Positions 32,472 through 40,375 of a stretch of 64,000 bases of DNA are shown here, piece after piece. Under the pieces are notes generated by a model that was given only the letters and a program-made list of their open reading frames with translations, searched no databases and was not told the origin of the DNA. Every line of letters starts with the position of its first letter. Positions within the stretch are counted from its first letter, which is position 1. Made by a program: the position numbers and the translations under genes. Origin of the DNA: Candidatus Latescibacterota bacterium (GTDB lineage: Bacteria; Latescibacterota; UBA2968; UBA8231); contig JAJDUT010000046.1 in the NCBI GenBank assembly GCA_022826515.1, forward strand, positions 1-64,000. The letters are read 5' to 3'.

Positions 32472-34973
32472 CGCAAGCGCCCCCAGTAGCGACGGCACGC
32501 CAAAGAACACCAAGCTCAACGCGGTCGGGTGCATGGCCACCGCGCCCCGGTAATCCGGGCGGTCGCTCCAGTCCTGTTGGTCAATCAACTCGGCCAGCAC
32601 TGCGCGTCCCACCTCCAGATAGCTCCGCTCCCCGGTCAACCGCCAAGCGTACGCCAGCGAGCCGCAGAGCACGCCGTGGTAGCTTTGGGCGCGGGCAAAG
32701 TCGGCGTCGAAAACGCCCTTGCCGCCGCAAAACCAATCGACGGCCCGCACGAAAACCTCGGCCACATCCGCGCGCCCGGTCATCCTGTGCAGCAGTTCCA
32801 GTCCAACCATCAAATAATGAGTCTGATAGCCCTTTTGCTCCTCGTAGGGCAACACCCGCTTTAATGCAGTAAAGCTCCCGCGCAGCGCGAGGAATTCTTC
32901 GTCGCTAAACGGGTCCGCCGTCCCCATTTCCACCGCCAGAGTGGTGCCCTCGGTGGCCATGCCGTACGGCCCTTGATCGGGCAGCTTGCTCTCAGTAGAT
33001 ACCTGAAAGCGCTTGTGCCAGCTACCGTCCTCGTTTTGGCCGCGAGCCACCGCGTCGTACACCTCTTCGGCGCGGCGCATAAAGCGATCCTCTCCGGTCA
33101 GCTCGTACAGGTAGAGCAAGCCCCGCAGCGCGTTGGCGATGGAGCGCAAGCTGAAGCTGTAGCGCGGGTCTTCGCTCCAGCGGTAGCGCAGAAAAAATTC
33201 CCCGGCTTCGTGCAAGACCTCCCGCGCCCGCTCGTCGCCGCTCAAGTAGTAGTAATCCACCCAATTGTCGATGAAGGTGTGCGAAGCGCACGGCTCGTCG
33301 CCAAAGTGGTCCATGCTGTGGCGGAAACAACCGCCGACCATGTAGGGCCGCAACGGATGATAGTGGCAGGTATCTACGTCCAGCGAGTGCCGGGTCATGG
33401 CCTCGCCGAGCGCGTAGTAGCGCCCCTCGCCCGTGCGCAAGTACTGCAACCACACGGCGTGGCGCGGGTCCCATTCGCTGTTGCACCAACCCCAGCGGCC
33501 CTTGAAGCGCCAGCCGCCCGCGCTCTCTTCCCACGTGGCCATCACGTCGCCCCAATCGAAAAACCCCTTCCAGCGATAGCGCTCGATGTGCCCTTCCATC
33601 CAAGCGACAAAGCCCGTCAACATGCGGTCGGAGCGCGGGAATTCCGCACCGGTTGCCAAGCCGCCGACCGCCCCGCTCTGCACCACCCAATCCGGCGCGA
33701 CGCTCACCTGTGGCGGCTGCAAAAGACCCTGCAACCGCTCGCCGCTGGCGGACCCGGCACGAAAAAAATCGACGAAAAACTCGCTGCTCTTGGCCGTGCC
33801 CATGCCGTCGGCATAGACCCCTTCGCCCTCGTGCCAAGCCACCTCCTCGGCGTAGCGTTTGCAACTGAGCCGCCGGCCCTCTGGGTCGCGCCAAAAAAAG
33901 ACGTCAATGCCGTGCGCACCTAGGCCGAGGGCCTTGGGATACTCCTCGGCCATGTAGCGCAGCGCGACGCCAACGCCGACGCGACCGTTCTCAGCGCAAA
34001 TCCAGCCAGCAGCGCGCTCTCCCTCGGCCCGCGCGGCGCACTCAACGCCCTCGTACTCCTCCCAATAGAAGTGATTGTCCGACCGCTGCGAGAGCAATGC
34101 GTAGCGCTCGGGGACCCAAGCCCCTTCCATGACCCGCCCCGCCCCGACGCGCCAAGTCCCGCTGCCTTCGGGCAAGATTGGGACGCGCAAGCCCAACTCC
34201 TCCACCTCAGTCTCGCGCGGATTGCAGGTGACGATCACCGTGTGCACCACCCGCACCTGCGCCTTGCCGGCATAGGCATAGATCCGCGTCGCAAAACGCA
34301 GCGGGCGATAACCGGCGTAGTGGTGCATGGGCGCGGTTGATTCGTAGGCCCCTCGGCAGCAAATCACCGCCCGCAAGGGACCGGCCTCTTCGATCTCAAC
34401 GGCGTATTCCTCCACGCCCTCTGACGCCAGACACGTGCCCCCCATTCCGTAGATGCGCCGCTGCGTTCCTCCGACAAACTCCGACTCGGAAATCTTGGCC
34501 CAAGCATCGCCGCCGCCCCGAGGTGCAACTTCCACCTCGGAGACAAACGCCCCCTCGGCTCGCTCCCCTAGCTCTACCCCGTCAAAAAGCGAGAATGCCT
34601 TTTTGCCAACGCCAAAGCGCAGGGGTCCAGTACACACCTCAAAGCGGTCTTCTCGCTCGACGATTTCTACGCCTTGGACGCCTGCTACGGCTTTTTGGTC
34701 CATGTATCTCAAGGTGTACACGGCCTCTTGCCTCGCTTCCACATCGGCCTGAAAATCCACCAAGACCCACTTCGCGCTGCCGTCCGGCCAGCGGCACAAC
34801 ACCCGTAGCTGTCCCGGGATCTCTCGGCCCTGTGCGTCCTGCAGAGACAGGTTTTCCACGCCTACTACGGCACCTTGGGGCAGGGGAACGCCCCTCGTCA
34901 GGGGGTAATTCTGACGGGTAATGCCCGCGGTCTCTACTACTTTTAAGGCAATGCCTTCATCGGGTATGCTCAC
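32451..34973 (-). CDS. Exo-rhamnogalacturonan lyase-like (PcRGLX/YetA-type) protein
   Basis: This 840-residue protein is built like the PcRGLX/YetA family, which removes unsaturated disaccharides from rhamnogalacturonan ends. The N-terminal RIFT-barrel-like domain has GVPLPQG near residue 28 and WPDGSAKWVLVDF near 62. A central beta-rich region follows. The C-terminal half is an alpha-toroid with repeated helices (YYYLSGDERAREVLHEAGEF, LLYLYELTGEDRFMRRAEEV). No signal peptide is seen. The start is GTG at 34973, with AAGGAG about 8 bases before it; the ATG at 35045 would lie in a spacer. It is transcribed away from the GH88-like gene, with 129 bases between starts. Substrate assignment is by resemblance only. 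Confidence 0.75.
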   Translation of the reverse strand: MSIPDEGIALKVVETAGITRQNYPLTRGVPLPQGAVVGVENLSLQDAQGREIPGQLRVLCRWPDGSAKWVLVDFQADVEARQEAVYTLRYMDQKAVAGVQGVEIVEREDRFEVCTGPLRFGVGKKAFSLFDGVELGERAEGAFVSEVEVAPRGGGDAWAKISESEFVGGTQRRIYGMGGTCLASEGVEEYAVEIEEAGPLRAVICCRGAYESTAPMHHYAGYRPLRFATRIYAYAGKAQVRVVHTVIVTCNPRETEVEELGLRVPILPEGSGTWRVGAGRVMEGAWVPERYALLSQRSDNHFYWEEYEGVECAARAEGERAAGWICAENGRVGVGVALRYMAEEYPKALGLGAHGIDVFFWRDPEGRRLSCKRYAEEVAWHEGEGVYADGMGTAKSSEFFVDFFRAGSASGERLQGLLQPPQVSVAPDWVVQSGAVGGLATGAEFPRSDRMLTGFVAWMEGHIERYRWKGFFDWGDVMATWEESAGGWRFKGRWGWCNSEWDPRHAVWLQYLRTGEGRYYALGEAMTRHSLDVDTCHYHPLRPYMVGGCFRHSMDHFGDEPCASHTFIDNWVDYYYLSGDERAREVLHEAGEFFLRYRWSEDPRYSFSLRSIANALRGLLYLYELTGEDRFMRRAEEVYDAVARGQNEDGSWHKRFQVSTESKLPDQGPYGMATEGTTLAVEMGTADPFSDEEFLALRGSFTALKRVLPYEEQKGYQTHYLMVGLELLHRMTGRADVAEVFVRAVDWFCGGKGVFDADFARAQSYHGVLCGSLAYAWRLTGERSYLEVGRAVLAELIDQQDWSDRPDYRGAVAMHPTALSLVFFGVPSLLGALAELGIEN

Positions 34974-35102
34974 GTGCCTTCTCCTTTGGTCTCGTCTGTA
35001 AGGCGAGGAAAATAAGCAAGCGACCAACGCCCCACCAACCCGCATTGACCCACCCCCACGCCCCTCCTATCTTCTCGCTGCCCAAACCAAAGGAACCATC
35101 CC

Positions 35103-36476
35103 GTGAAACCAGACCAAGACCTGAACGCCCAACAGCTCCTGCCGTCAATCCAGCGCTTTTTAGCCCTTACCGACACCAAGATCCTCGATCTCGACAGTAC
35201 CTGGGACCCGGATCGCGGCACCCCAGTCTTCACCCAGCAGGGCCGCTACACCACCCGAGGCTGGACCGAGTGGACCCAGGGCTTCCAATACGGCTGCGCC
35301 ATCCTCCAGTACGACATGACCGACGACGCGCGTTTCCTCGCGCTCGGCCGCGACCGCACCATCGCGCACATGGCGCCGCACGTCTCGCACGTCGGCGTCC
35401 ACGACCACGGCTTCAACAACCTCTCTACCTATGGCAACTTGCGCCGCCTGATGCTCGAAGGCCGCATTCCGCACGATCAGCGCGAGCTGGACTTCTACGA
35501 GTTGGCCATCAAGCTGTCGGGTGCCGTGCAAGCGGCTCGCTGGACCGAGACTGCGTACGGCACGGGTTTTATCCACTCCTTCAATGGCCCGCATTCGCTC
35601 TTTTCCGACACCATGCGCTCGCTGCGCATCCTGGGGACGGCGCACCAGCTCGGCCACGCGCTGATGGGCGAAGGCGACAAGCGCATCAGCCTGCTCGGCC
35701 GCTTAATCGAACACGCCCAGACCAACGCCCGTTTCAACGTGTACTACGGCGAAGGGCGCGACGCGTTTGACACACTCGGCCGCGTAGTCCACGAATCCAT
35801 CTTCAACACCCGCGACGGCCAGTACCGCTGCCCCAGCACCCAGCAGGGCTACACCCCGTTTTCGACTTGGACTCGCGGTCTGTCGTGGGTGCTTACGGGC
35901 TACGCCGAGCAGCTAGAGTATTTCGCCACACTCAGCGAGGCTGACGTCGAGCCTTTTGGCACCAAGGCCGACCTCGTGCAAACCATGGAAAAAGCCGCCC
36001 TAGCCACCGCTGAATTCCACATCGCCAACAGCTTTGCCGACGGCGTGCCCTTCTGGGACACCGGCGCACCCGGGGTCGCCTCCTTTGGCGCAATAACCGA
36101 CCAGCCCTCCGACCCATACAACGACATCGAACCGCTCGACAGTTCGGCCGCGGCTATCTGCGGTCAAGGCTATTTGCGCTTGGGCAACTACTATTTGTCC
36201 AAGGGAGACGAAGCGAAAGGGACGCGCTATCGCGCCGCAGCCTTTACCATTGCCCGCGCCCTCTTAGAGGAACCGTATCTCGCCGTCGATCCCCAACACC
36301 AAGGCATCACCCTCCACGCGATCTACCATCGCCCCAATGGCTGGGACTACGTGCCCCAAGGCCGCAAAATCCCCTGCGGCGAGGCAGCCATGTGGGGCGA
36401 CTACCACACAATGGAACTGATAAGCCTGATCAAACGCGAAGCAGAAAACGCCCCTTATCCACTCTTCTTCCCATAG
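35103..36476 (+). CDS. Glycoside hydrolase family 88-like protein (unsaturated uronyl hydrolase)
   Basis: This 457-residue protein has the alpha/alpha-barrel pattern of GH88, enzymes that hydrate and split unsaturated uronyl residues left by polysaccharide lyases. Key stretches are GRYTTRGWTEWTQGFQYG near 46-63, VGVHDHGFNNLSTYGN near 98 (catalytic Asp region), TWTRGLSWVLTGYAEQL near 255, VPFWDTGAPG near 316, and LDSSAAAI near 343. No signal peptide is visible, suggesting intracellular action on imported oligosaccharides. It is first in a plus-strand run with a dehydratase gene (11-base gap) and an isochorismatase-like gene. Confidence 0.8.
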   Translation: MKPDQDLNAQQLLPSIQRFLALTDTKILDLDSTWDPDRGTPVFTQQGRYTTRGWTEWTQGFQYGCAILQYDMTDDARFLALGRDRTIAHMAPHVSHVGVHDHGFNNLSTYGNLRRLMLEGRIPHDQRELDFYELAIKLSGAVQAARWTETAYGTGFIHSFNGPHSLFSDTMRSLRILGTAHQLGHALMGEGDKRISLLGRLIEHAQTNARFNVYYGEGRDAFDTLGRVVHESIFNTRDGQYRCPSTQQGYTPFSTWTRGLSWVLTGYAEQLEYFATLSEADVEPFGTKADLVQTMEKAALATAEFHIANSFADGVPFWDTGAPGVASFGAITDQPSDPYNDIEPLDSSAAAICGQGYLRLGNYYLSKGDEAKGTRYRAAAFTIARALLEEPYLAVDPQHQGITLHAIYHRPNGWDYVPQGRKIPCGEAAMWGDYHTMELISLIKREAENAPYPLFFP

Positions 36477-36487
36477 CGAGACCTACC

Positions 36488-37633
36488 GTGAAAATCACCG
36501 CCATCACCCCCATCATCGCCCGCTTCGGCAACCGCCCGCGCATCTTGGTCAAAATCGAGACCGACGAGGGCATCACCGGCTGGGGCGAGACCTACTCCAT
36601 CGGCCCCGACCTAGCCGTCGGCCCGACCGTCGATTATTGCTTTGAGCTAATCAAGGGCATCGATCCTCGGCGGATCGAGTTCATCATGATGAAGCTGCAC
36701 CAGCAGTTCCGCTTTCCACCGGGTGGGATCGGTCTGTCGGCCATCTCCGGCATCGACCACGCGCTGTGGGACATCTCCGGCAAGGCCGCGGGCGTCCCGG
36801 TCTATCAGCTTTTGGGCGGCCATGCCCGCGACCGGGTGCGCGTGTACCGCGGGATCGGTGGCCGCGACGGCAAAGAAGCCGCCGACCAAGCCCGGCGGCT
36901 GCACGAGGAATACGGCTTCACCGCCTTCAAAACCAGCCCCTATCAACTCGACCCAGACGCCAACCGCTGGGGCCGCGTCTGCGCCGAGGCGACCAAGTAT
37001 TTTGAAGAATTGCGCGTCAACTGCCCGGACGACTGGGAGTTTGCCTTCGATCCGCACGCCAAGATCTTCGAGCCGATTCGCGCCTTGCAGCTAGCCAACG
37101 CCCTCGCACCGTACGACCCCTTTTTCTACGAAGAGCCGCTGCGCCCCGAGCACATTCCAGCGTGGACCAGCCTCAAGTCGCAAATGCAGGTGCCGTTGGC
37201 TACCGGCGAGAGCCTCTACGCCCGCTTTGAGTTCCTCGATCTAATCGCCAACCAAGGTGCCGACATCATCCAGCCCGACATCTGCGTCTGCGGCGGCTTG
37301 CTCGAAATGCGCAAGATCAACGCCATTGCCGAAGCCCACTACATCAGCATCGCCCCGCACAACCCCATGGGGCCGTTGGCGACTGCGGTCAACCTGCACT
37401 TCTGCGCCTCGGCACCCAACTTCAAAATTCTCGAATACCTCCTGCCGACCGAATCCGAGTGGAACGATTGGGTTGACGAACCCTATCTGCCCAAAGACGG
37501 CTACTTAGAACTGCGACCGGATCGGTCGGGACTAGGCGTCGAGGTCAACGAAGAAGCCATCACCGACAACGAATACATTCATTGGGAACGCTCCAGCCCG
37601 ACGCGTCCCGATGGCTCGACCGGGTACATCTAA
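36488..37633 (+). CDS. Enolase-superfamily sugar-acid dehydratase
   Basis: This 381-residue protein of the mandelate racemase/galactonate dehydratase type has metal ligands D188 (FAFDPHAK), E215 (FYEEPLRPE) and E241 (LATGESLY), and H291 (IAPHNPMGP) as acid/base. The DPH, EEP and PHNP patterns fit galactonate- or other aldonate-dehydratases. The start is GTG at 36488, giving the usual N-terminus MKITAITPII; the frame is open further upstream only through overlap with the hydrolase gene. Its stop codon overlaps the next ATG (TAATG). With the GH88-like gene upstream, it probably feeds sugar acids into central metabolism. Confidence 0.9.
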   Translation: MKITAITPIIARFGNRPRILVKIETDEGITGWGETYSIGPDLAVGPTVDYCFELIKGIDPRRIEFIMMKLHQQFRFPPGGIGLSAISGIDHALWDISGKAAGVPVYQLLGGHARDRVRVYRGIGGRDGKEAADQARRLHEEYGFTAFKTSPYQLDPDANRWGRVCAEATKYFEELRVNCPDDWEFAFDPHAKIFEPIRALQLANALAPYDPFFYEEPLRPEHIPAWTSLKSQMQVPLATGESLYARFEFLDLIANQGADIIQPDICVCGGLLEMRKINAIAEAHYISIAPHNPMGPLATAVNLHFCASAPNFKILEYLLPTESEWNDWVDEPYLPKDGYLELRPDRSGLGVEVNEEAITDNEYIHWERSSPTRPDGSTGYI

Positions 37634-38172
37634 TGCTCAGCCGCGACCACACCGCGCTCGTCCTCATCGACATCCAGGGCAAGCTGGCCTCGCTGATGCA
37701 CGAGCGCGAGGCACTCTACCGCCAACTCCAGATTCTCGTCAAGGGCGCACAGATTCTCGGGTTGCCCATTCTATGGCTGGAGCAATACCCCAAAGGGCTT
37801 GGCCCCACTATTCCCGAGGTCGCCAGCCTACTCTCCGACCAAGAGCCACTGGCCAAGACCTGCTTCAGCGCCTACGGCCTCAGCACTTTCCAGACCCAAC
37901 TGCGCCAAAGCGGCCGCCGCCAGATTCTCCTAGCCGGGATCGAAAGCCACATCTGCGTCTATCAGACTGCCCGCGATTTGCTGGACTCGGGCTACCAAGT
38001 CGAAGTCGTCGCCGACGCCGTCTCCTCGCGCACAGCCGAAAACAAGGATCTGGGGCTGCAAAAAATGGCATCCGCTGGCGCGCAAATCACCTCGGTAGAA
38101 ATGTGTCTATTTGAACTGCTGAAGGAGGCGGGGACGGCGGAGTTCAAGCAAATTGCCGCCTTAGTCAAGTGA
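37633..38172 (+). CDS. Isochorismatase-like cysteine hydrolase
   Basis: This 179-residue protein is of the isochorismatase-like hydrolase superfamily. The triad is visible as D in ALVLIDIQGKL near residue 13, K in EPLAKTCFSAY near 78, and C in LLAGIESHICVYQTA near 111. Related enzymes hydrolyse amides or vinyl ethers (nicotinamide, N-carbamoyl compounds, isochorismate), and the substrate here is not predictable. The GIESHICV block is typical of the YcaC-like subgroup. The ATG at 37633 overlaps the upstream TAA stop, so the two genes are translationally linked. Confidence 0.88.
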   Translation: MLSRDHTALVLIDIQGKLASLMHEREALYRQLQILVKGAQILGLPILWLEQYPKGLGPTIPEVASLLSDQEPLAKTCFSAYGLSTFQTQLRQSGRRQILLAGIESHICVYQTARDLLDSGYQVEVVADAVSSRTAENKDLGLQKMASAGAQITSVEMCLFELLKEAGTAEFKQIAALVK

Positions 38173-38332
38173 GCGGTGCTGTTACCTCTGAGGAACGGCA
38201 TCGTTTCTACAAGGCAACAACACGACGCATACAGCACATAACCCTACCAGAGAGGAACGGGCATCTGCCAAGCATGGCCTACCTTTTGCTTATAGGGGGG
38301 AGTGATTACATTTATCCAAAGAGGACCTCCTC

Positions 38333-38725
38333 ATGGCCGAGCAAGCGCCCAATCCCGCCCAACCCACTGAATCCACCCTCGCTCTGAGCTTCCTGCGCGA
38401 GGATATTCAGGACCTGCGTCAAGACGTGCGCCAAATACACGAGCGCATTGATCATACCAACGGACGCATCGACGACCTGCGCACCGAGATAAGCGGGCGC
38501 TTCGATCATACCAACGGACGCATCGACGACCTGCGCACCGAGATAAGTGGGCGCTTCGACCAAACCAACGGACGCATCGACGATCTGCGCACCGAGACCA
38601 ATGAACGCATCGACGACTTAGCCAAACAGCTCGATTCGCGCTACGCGCGGCTAATGGCCATGCTCATCGCCTGCACCAGCATCCTCGTCACCACCATGGG
38701 CGCAGCCGTCGCCTTACTCAAGTAA
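38333..38725 (+). CDS. Coiled-coil protein with tandem 18-residue repeats and a membrane anchor
   Basis: The protein has 130 residues. The middle is a coiled coil built from 18-residue repeats (HTNGRIDDLRTEISGRFD, twice almost identical, then variants). A single C-terminal membrane helix follows (LMAMLIACTSILVTTMGAAV). At DNA level the repeat unit is 54 bases. It resembles the protein at 27984-28265 in layout and probably belongs to the same family of anchored coiled-coil proteins with no assigned role. GAGGACC lies close upstream of the ATG. Confidence 0.75.
   Translation: MAEQAPNPAQPTESTLALSFLREDIQDLRQDVRQIHERIDHTNGRIDDLRTEISGRFDHTNGRIDDLRTEISGRFDQTNGRIDDLRTETNERIDDLAKQLDSRYARLMAMLIACTSILVTTMGAAVALLK
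38450..38611 (+). repeat. Three 54-base in-frame tandem repeats
   Basis: Units begin at 38450, 38504 and 38558. The first two differ by few bases; the third is more diverged at its 3' end. They encode the repeating coiled-coil segment and are likely to vary in number between strains. Confidence 0.85.
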
Positions 38726-38819
38726 ACCTACTAAAGCGACATCGGCGTCTATCTGCTTGCCCGCGACTTGACGGCGGGTTTTAAAATGATCTTAAACTCC
38801 CCAAGTATAGGAGCCAAAG

Positions 38820-39029
38820 ATGGCTAAAATTATATCTTCTCAAGAGCAATCATCGTTTGAAGTTATCGTGGAAGCCGAAACCCTGAGCGAGGCGATAAAA
38901 GAAGCTGCGTCATTGGCAGATGATGTGAAGACGCATGGATATGTACTTTTCCAAGCAGACGAAAACCTTTTCGGAAACAGCGATGATTCTCGGCAATGGC
39001 GTCTCAAGTGGTACGGAAAGGAACGTTAG
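38820..39029 (+). CDS. Small hypothetical protein
   Basis: This is a 69-residue acidic, soluble protein with no family I recognise. Predicted structure by eye is a short strand, a helix (ETLSEAIKEAASLADDVK) and strands near the end (WRLKWYGKER). AGGAG lies 8 bases before the ATG, which supports a real gene. The base composition is AT-richer than the neighbours, and the gene is not obviously linked to a partner. It could be an orphan antitoxin or a phage-derived small protein. Confidence 0.55.
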   Translation: MAKIISSQEQSSFEVIVEAETLSEAIKEAASLADDVKTHGYVLFQADENLFGNSDDSRQWRLKWYGKER

Positions 39030-39115
39030 TGGGAGCCCCAAAAACAAGCCTTATATTTCAAACACTACCCTATTATCTTTCTCGCCCTTAGCCGTCGCCG
39101 TGCTTAAGTGACGCC

Positions 39116-40357
39116 CTAAGCTCGCTCTGGAAACCGCTCCCGGTACTCTCGATCAAATTCTTCGCCGCCGTCGTCGAGCCGCACTTGGAGGTCCATTCCC
39201 GGATAAAAGCCGGTGATTTTGCCAGCAGTGAAATCGTTGCGGTAACCGCCATCGGGAGCCCAGAGAACCCGGCCATCGGGCCAGCGCACGGTGTGGATTT
39301 GGCGCACTGCCGCTTTCGCAAAGTCTGGCTCGACGCGCAGACGCTCCACAGCATCCCGGTCCAACTCGACCCCCAAGCCCGGAGCCTCCGGTACCCGCAG
39401 ATGCCCGCCCTCCACGGCAAACTCCTGCACCAAGACGTGCGAATAGATGTTGACGCAGGGAATCGCCGGCCAGCGCGCTTGCGTTAGCACCGCCCCCAAG
39501 TGCGCCGCAAAGGTCGCCGTCAGGCCGGTGCCCACCATCTGCAACCAGAACGGCATTTGCGCCCGCGCGGCCAAGTTGCCGTCGCTCAAGACGCGGCTCA
39601 CCCCGCTGCCAATGACAAACCCGTCGCATACGCCCTCGCGGATCGCCGTCATGGGCGGCGGCTGACCTATGTGCATGGCGATTGGAGATTGGATCTTGCG
39701 CCGCAGGAGCTTGTTGCCCTCCACGTCGTCCTGCGGAATCGGCGACTCGACGATGGCGAGGCAGGCGTTGTCCCGCTCTAAGCGCCCAATGAGCGGGGCG
39801 GCTTGGTCAACCCCCAACAACATGGTGTTGAAGTCGGCGTCCAGCTTAAAGTGCTGAGATGTAGCCTCAGCCACGGCCTGTAACTGCGCCGCAATATCGT
39901 ACCAAGGCCGCGCCTTGACTTTCATGGTGGTAAAACCGTGCGCCTCGGCCGCGCGCGCCTCAGCCGCCCATGCTGCGGGTGGCATGCTTTGCGCCCACCA
40001 AGAAACCGGGCAGGCGTCGCGGTGCTGCGGCCCCATCAGCCGGTGGCAGGGTACGCCTAAGTGCTTGCCGGCCGCGTCGAAAAGCGCCATCTGCAAGCCA
40101 GCTCCCAGCGAGTCGTCCCACAGCACCTCGAACACATTCCGGCCGCGCACGCGAGCAAACTCCGCTTCGCGCGAGTGCCCCCACGTATATCCCTGAATCG
40201 TCTCGCCAATGCCGACAACGCCGCCCTCGGTCTCCACTTCGATCAACTCGACGATGGACCAACCCGGCCCATAGACTTCCATGGTATCGGTGCAGCGCTC
40301 GTGGAACGGCACGTGTAGCACGGTGCGCACGACGTCTTTAACAACACAAGAACTCAT
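39116..40357 (-). CDS. Enolase-superfamily protein, paralogue of the 8530-9780 gene
   Basis: The protein has 413 residues. K146/K148 (KVKAR), D175 (KLDADFN) and E204 (AIVESPIPQDD) match the first catalytic positions, and H286 (FAAHLGAV) fits the late histidine. The third metal ligand region reads SPIAMHIGQPP, so an acid is missing and H229 stands there, exactly as in the paralogue. The region TGLTATFAAHLGAVL is shared by the pair. It lies 18 bases downstream of aconitase on the same strand and may be co-transcribed with it. The substrate is unknown. Confidence 0.87.
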   Translation of the reverse strand: MSSCVVKDVVRTVLHVPFHERCTDTMEVYGPGWSIVELIEVETEGGVVGIGETIQGYTWGHSREAEFARVRGRNVFEVLWDDSLGAGLQMALFDAAGKHLGVPCHRLMGPQHRDACPVSWWAQSMPPAAWAAEARAAEAHGFTTMKVKARPWYDIAAQLQAVAEATSQHFKLDADFNTMLLGVDQAAPLIGRLERDNACLAIVESPIPQDDVEGNKLLRRKIQSPIAMHIGQPPPMTAIREGVCDGFVIGSGVSRVLSDGNLAARAQMPFWLQMVGTGLTATFAAHLGAVLTQARWPAIPCVNIYSHVLVQEFAVEGGHLRVPEAPGLGVELDRDAVERLRVEPDFAKAAVRQIHTVRWPDGRVLWAPDGGYRNDFTAGKITGFYPGMDLQVRLDDGGEEFDREYRERFPERA

Positions 40358-40375
40358 CGCATCCTCTCGCAGGCC

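Noticed and set aside
38169..38387. Small gene overlapping the coiled-coil gene start
   Set aside because: It has no family match or convincing ribosome-binding site and overlaps the better supported gene at 38333.
38450..38611. Possible CRISPR-like array
   Set aside because: The 54-base units are contiguous without spacers and in frame within a coiled-coil protein gene.
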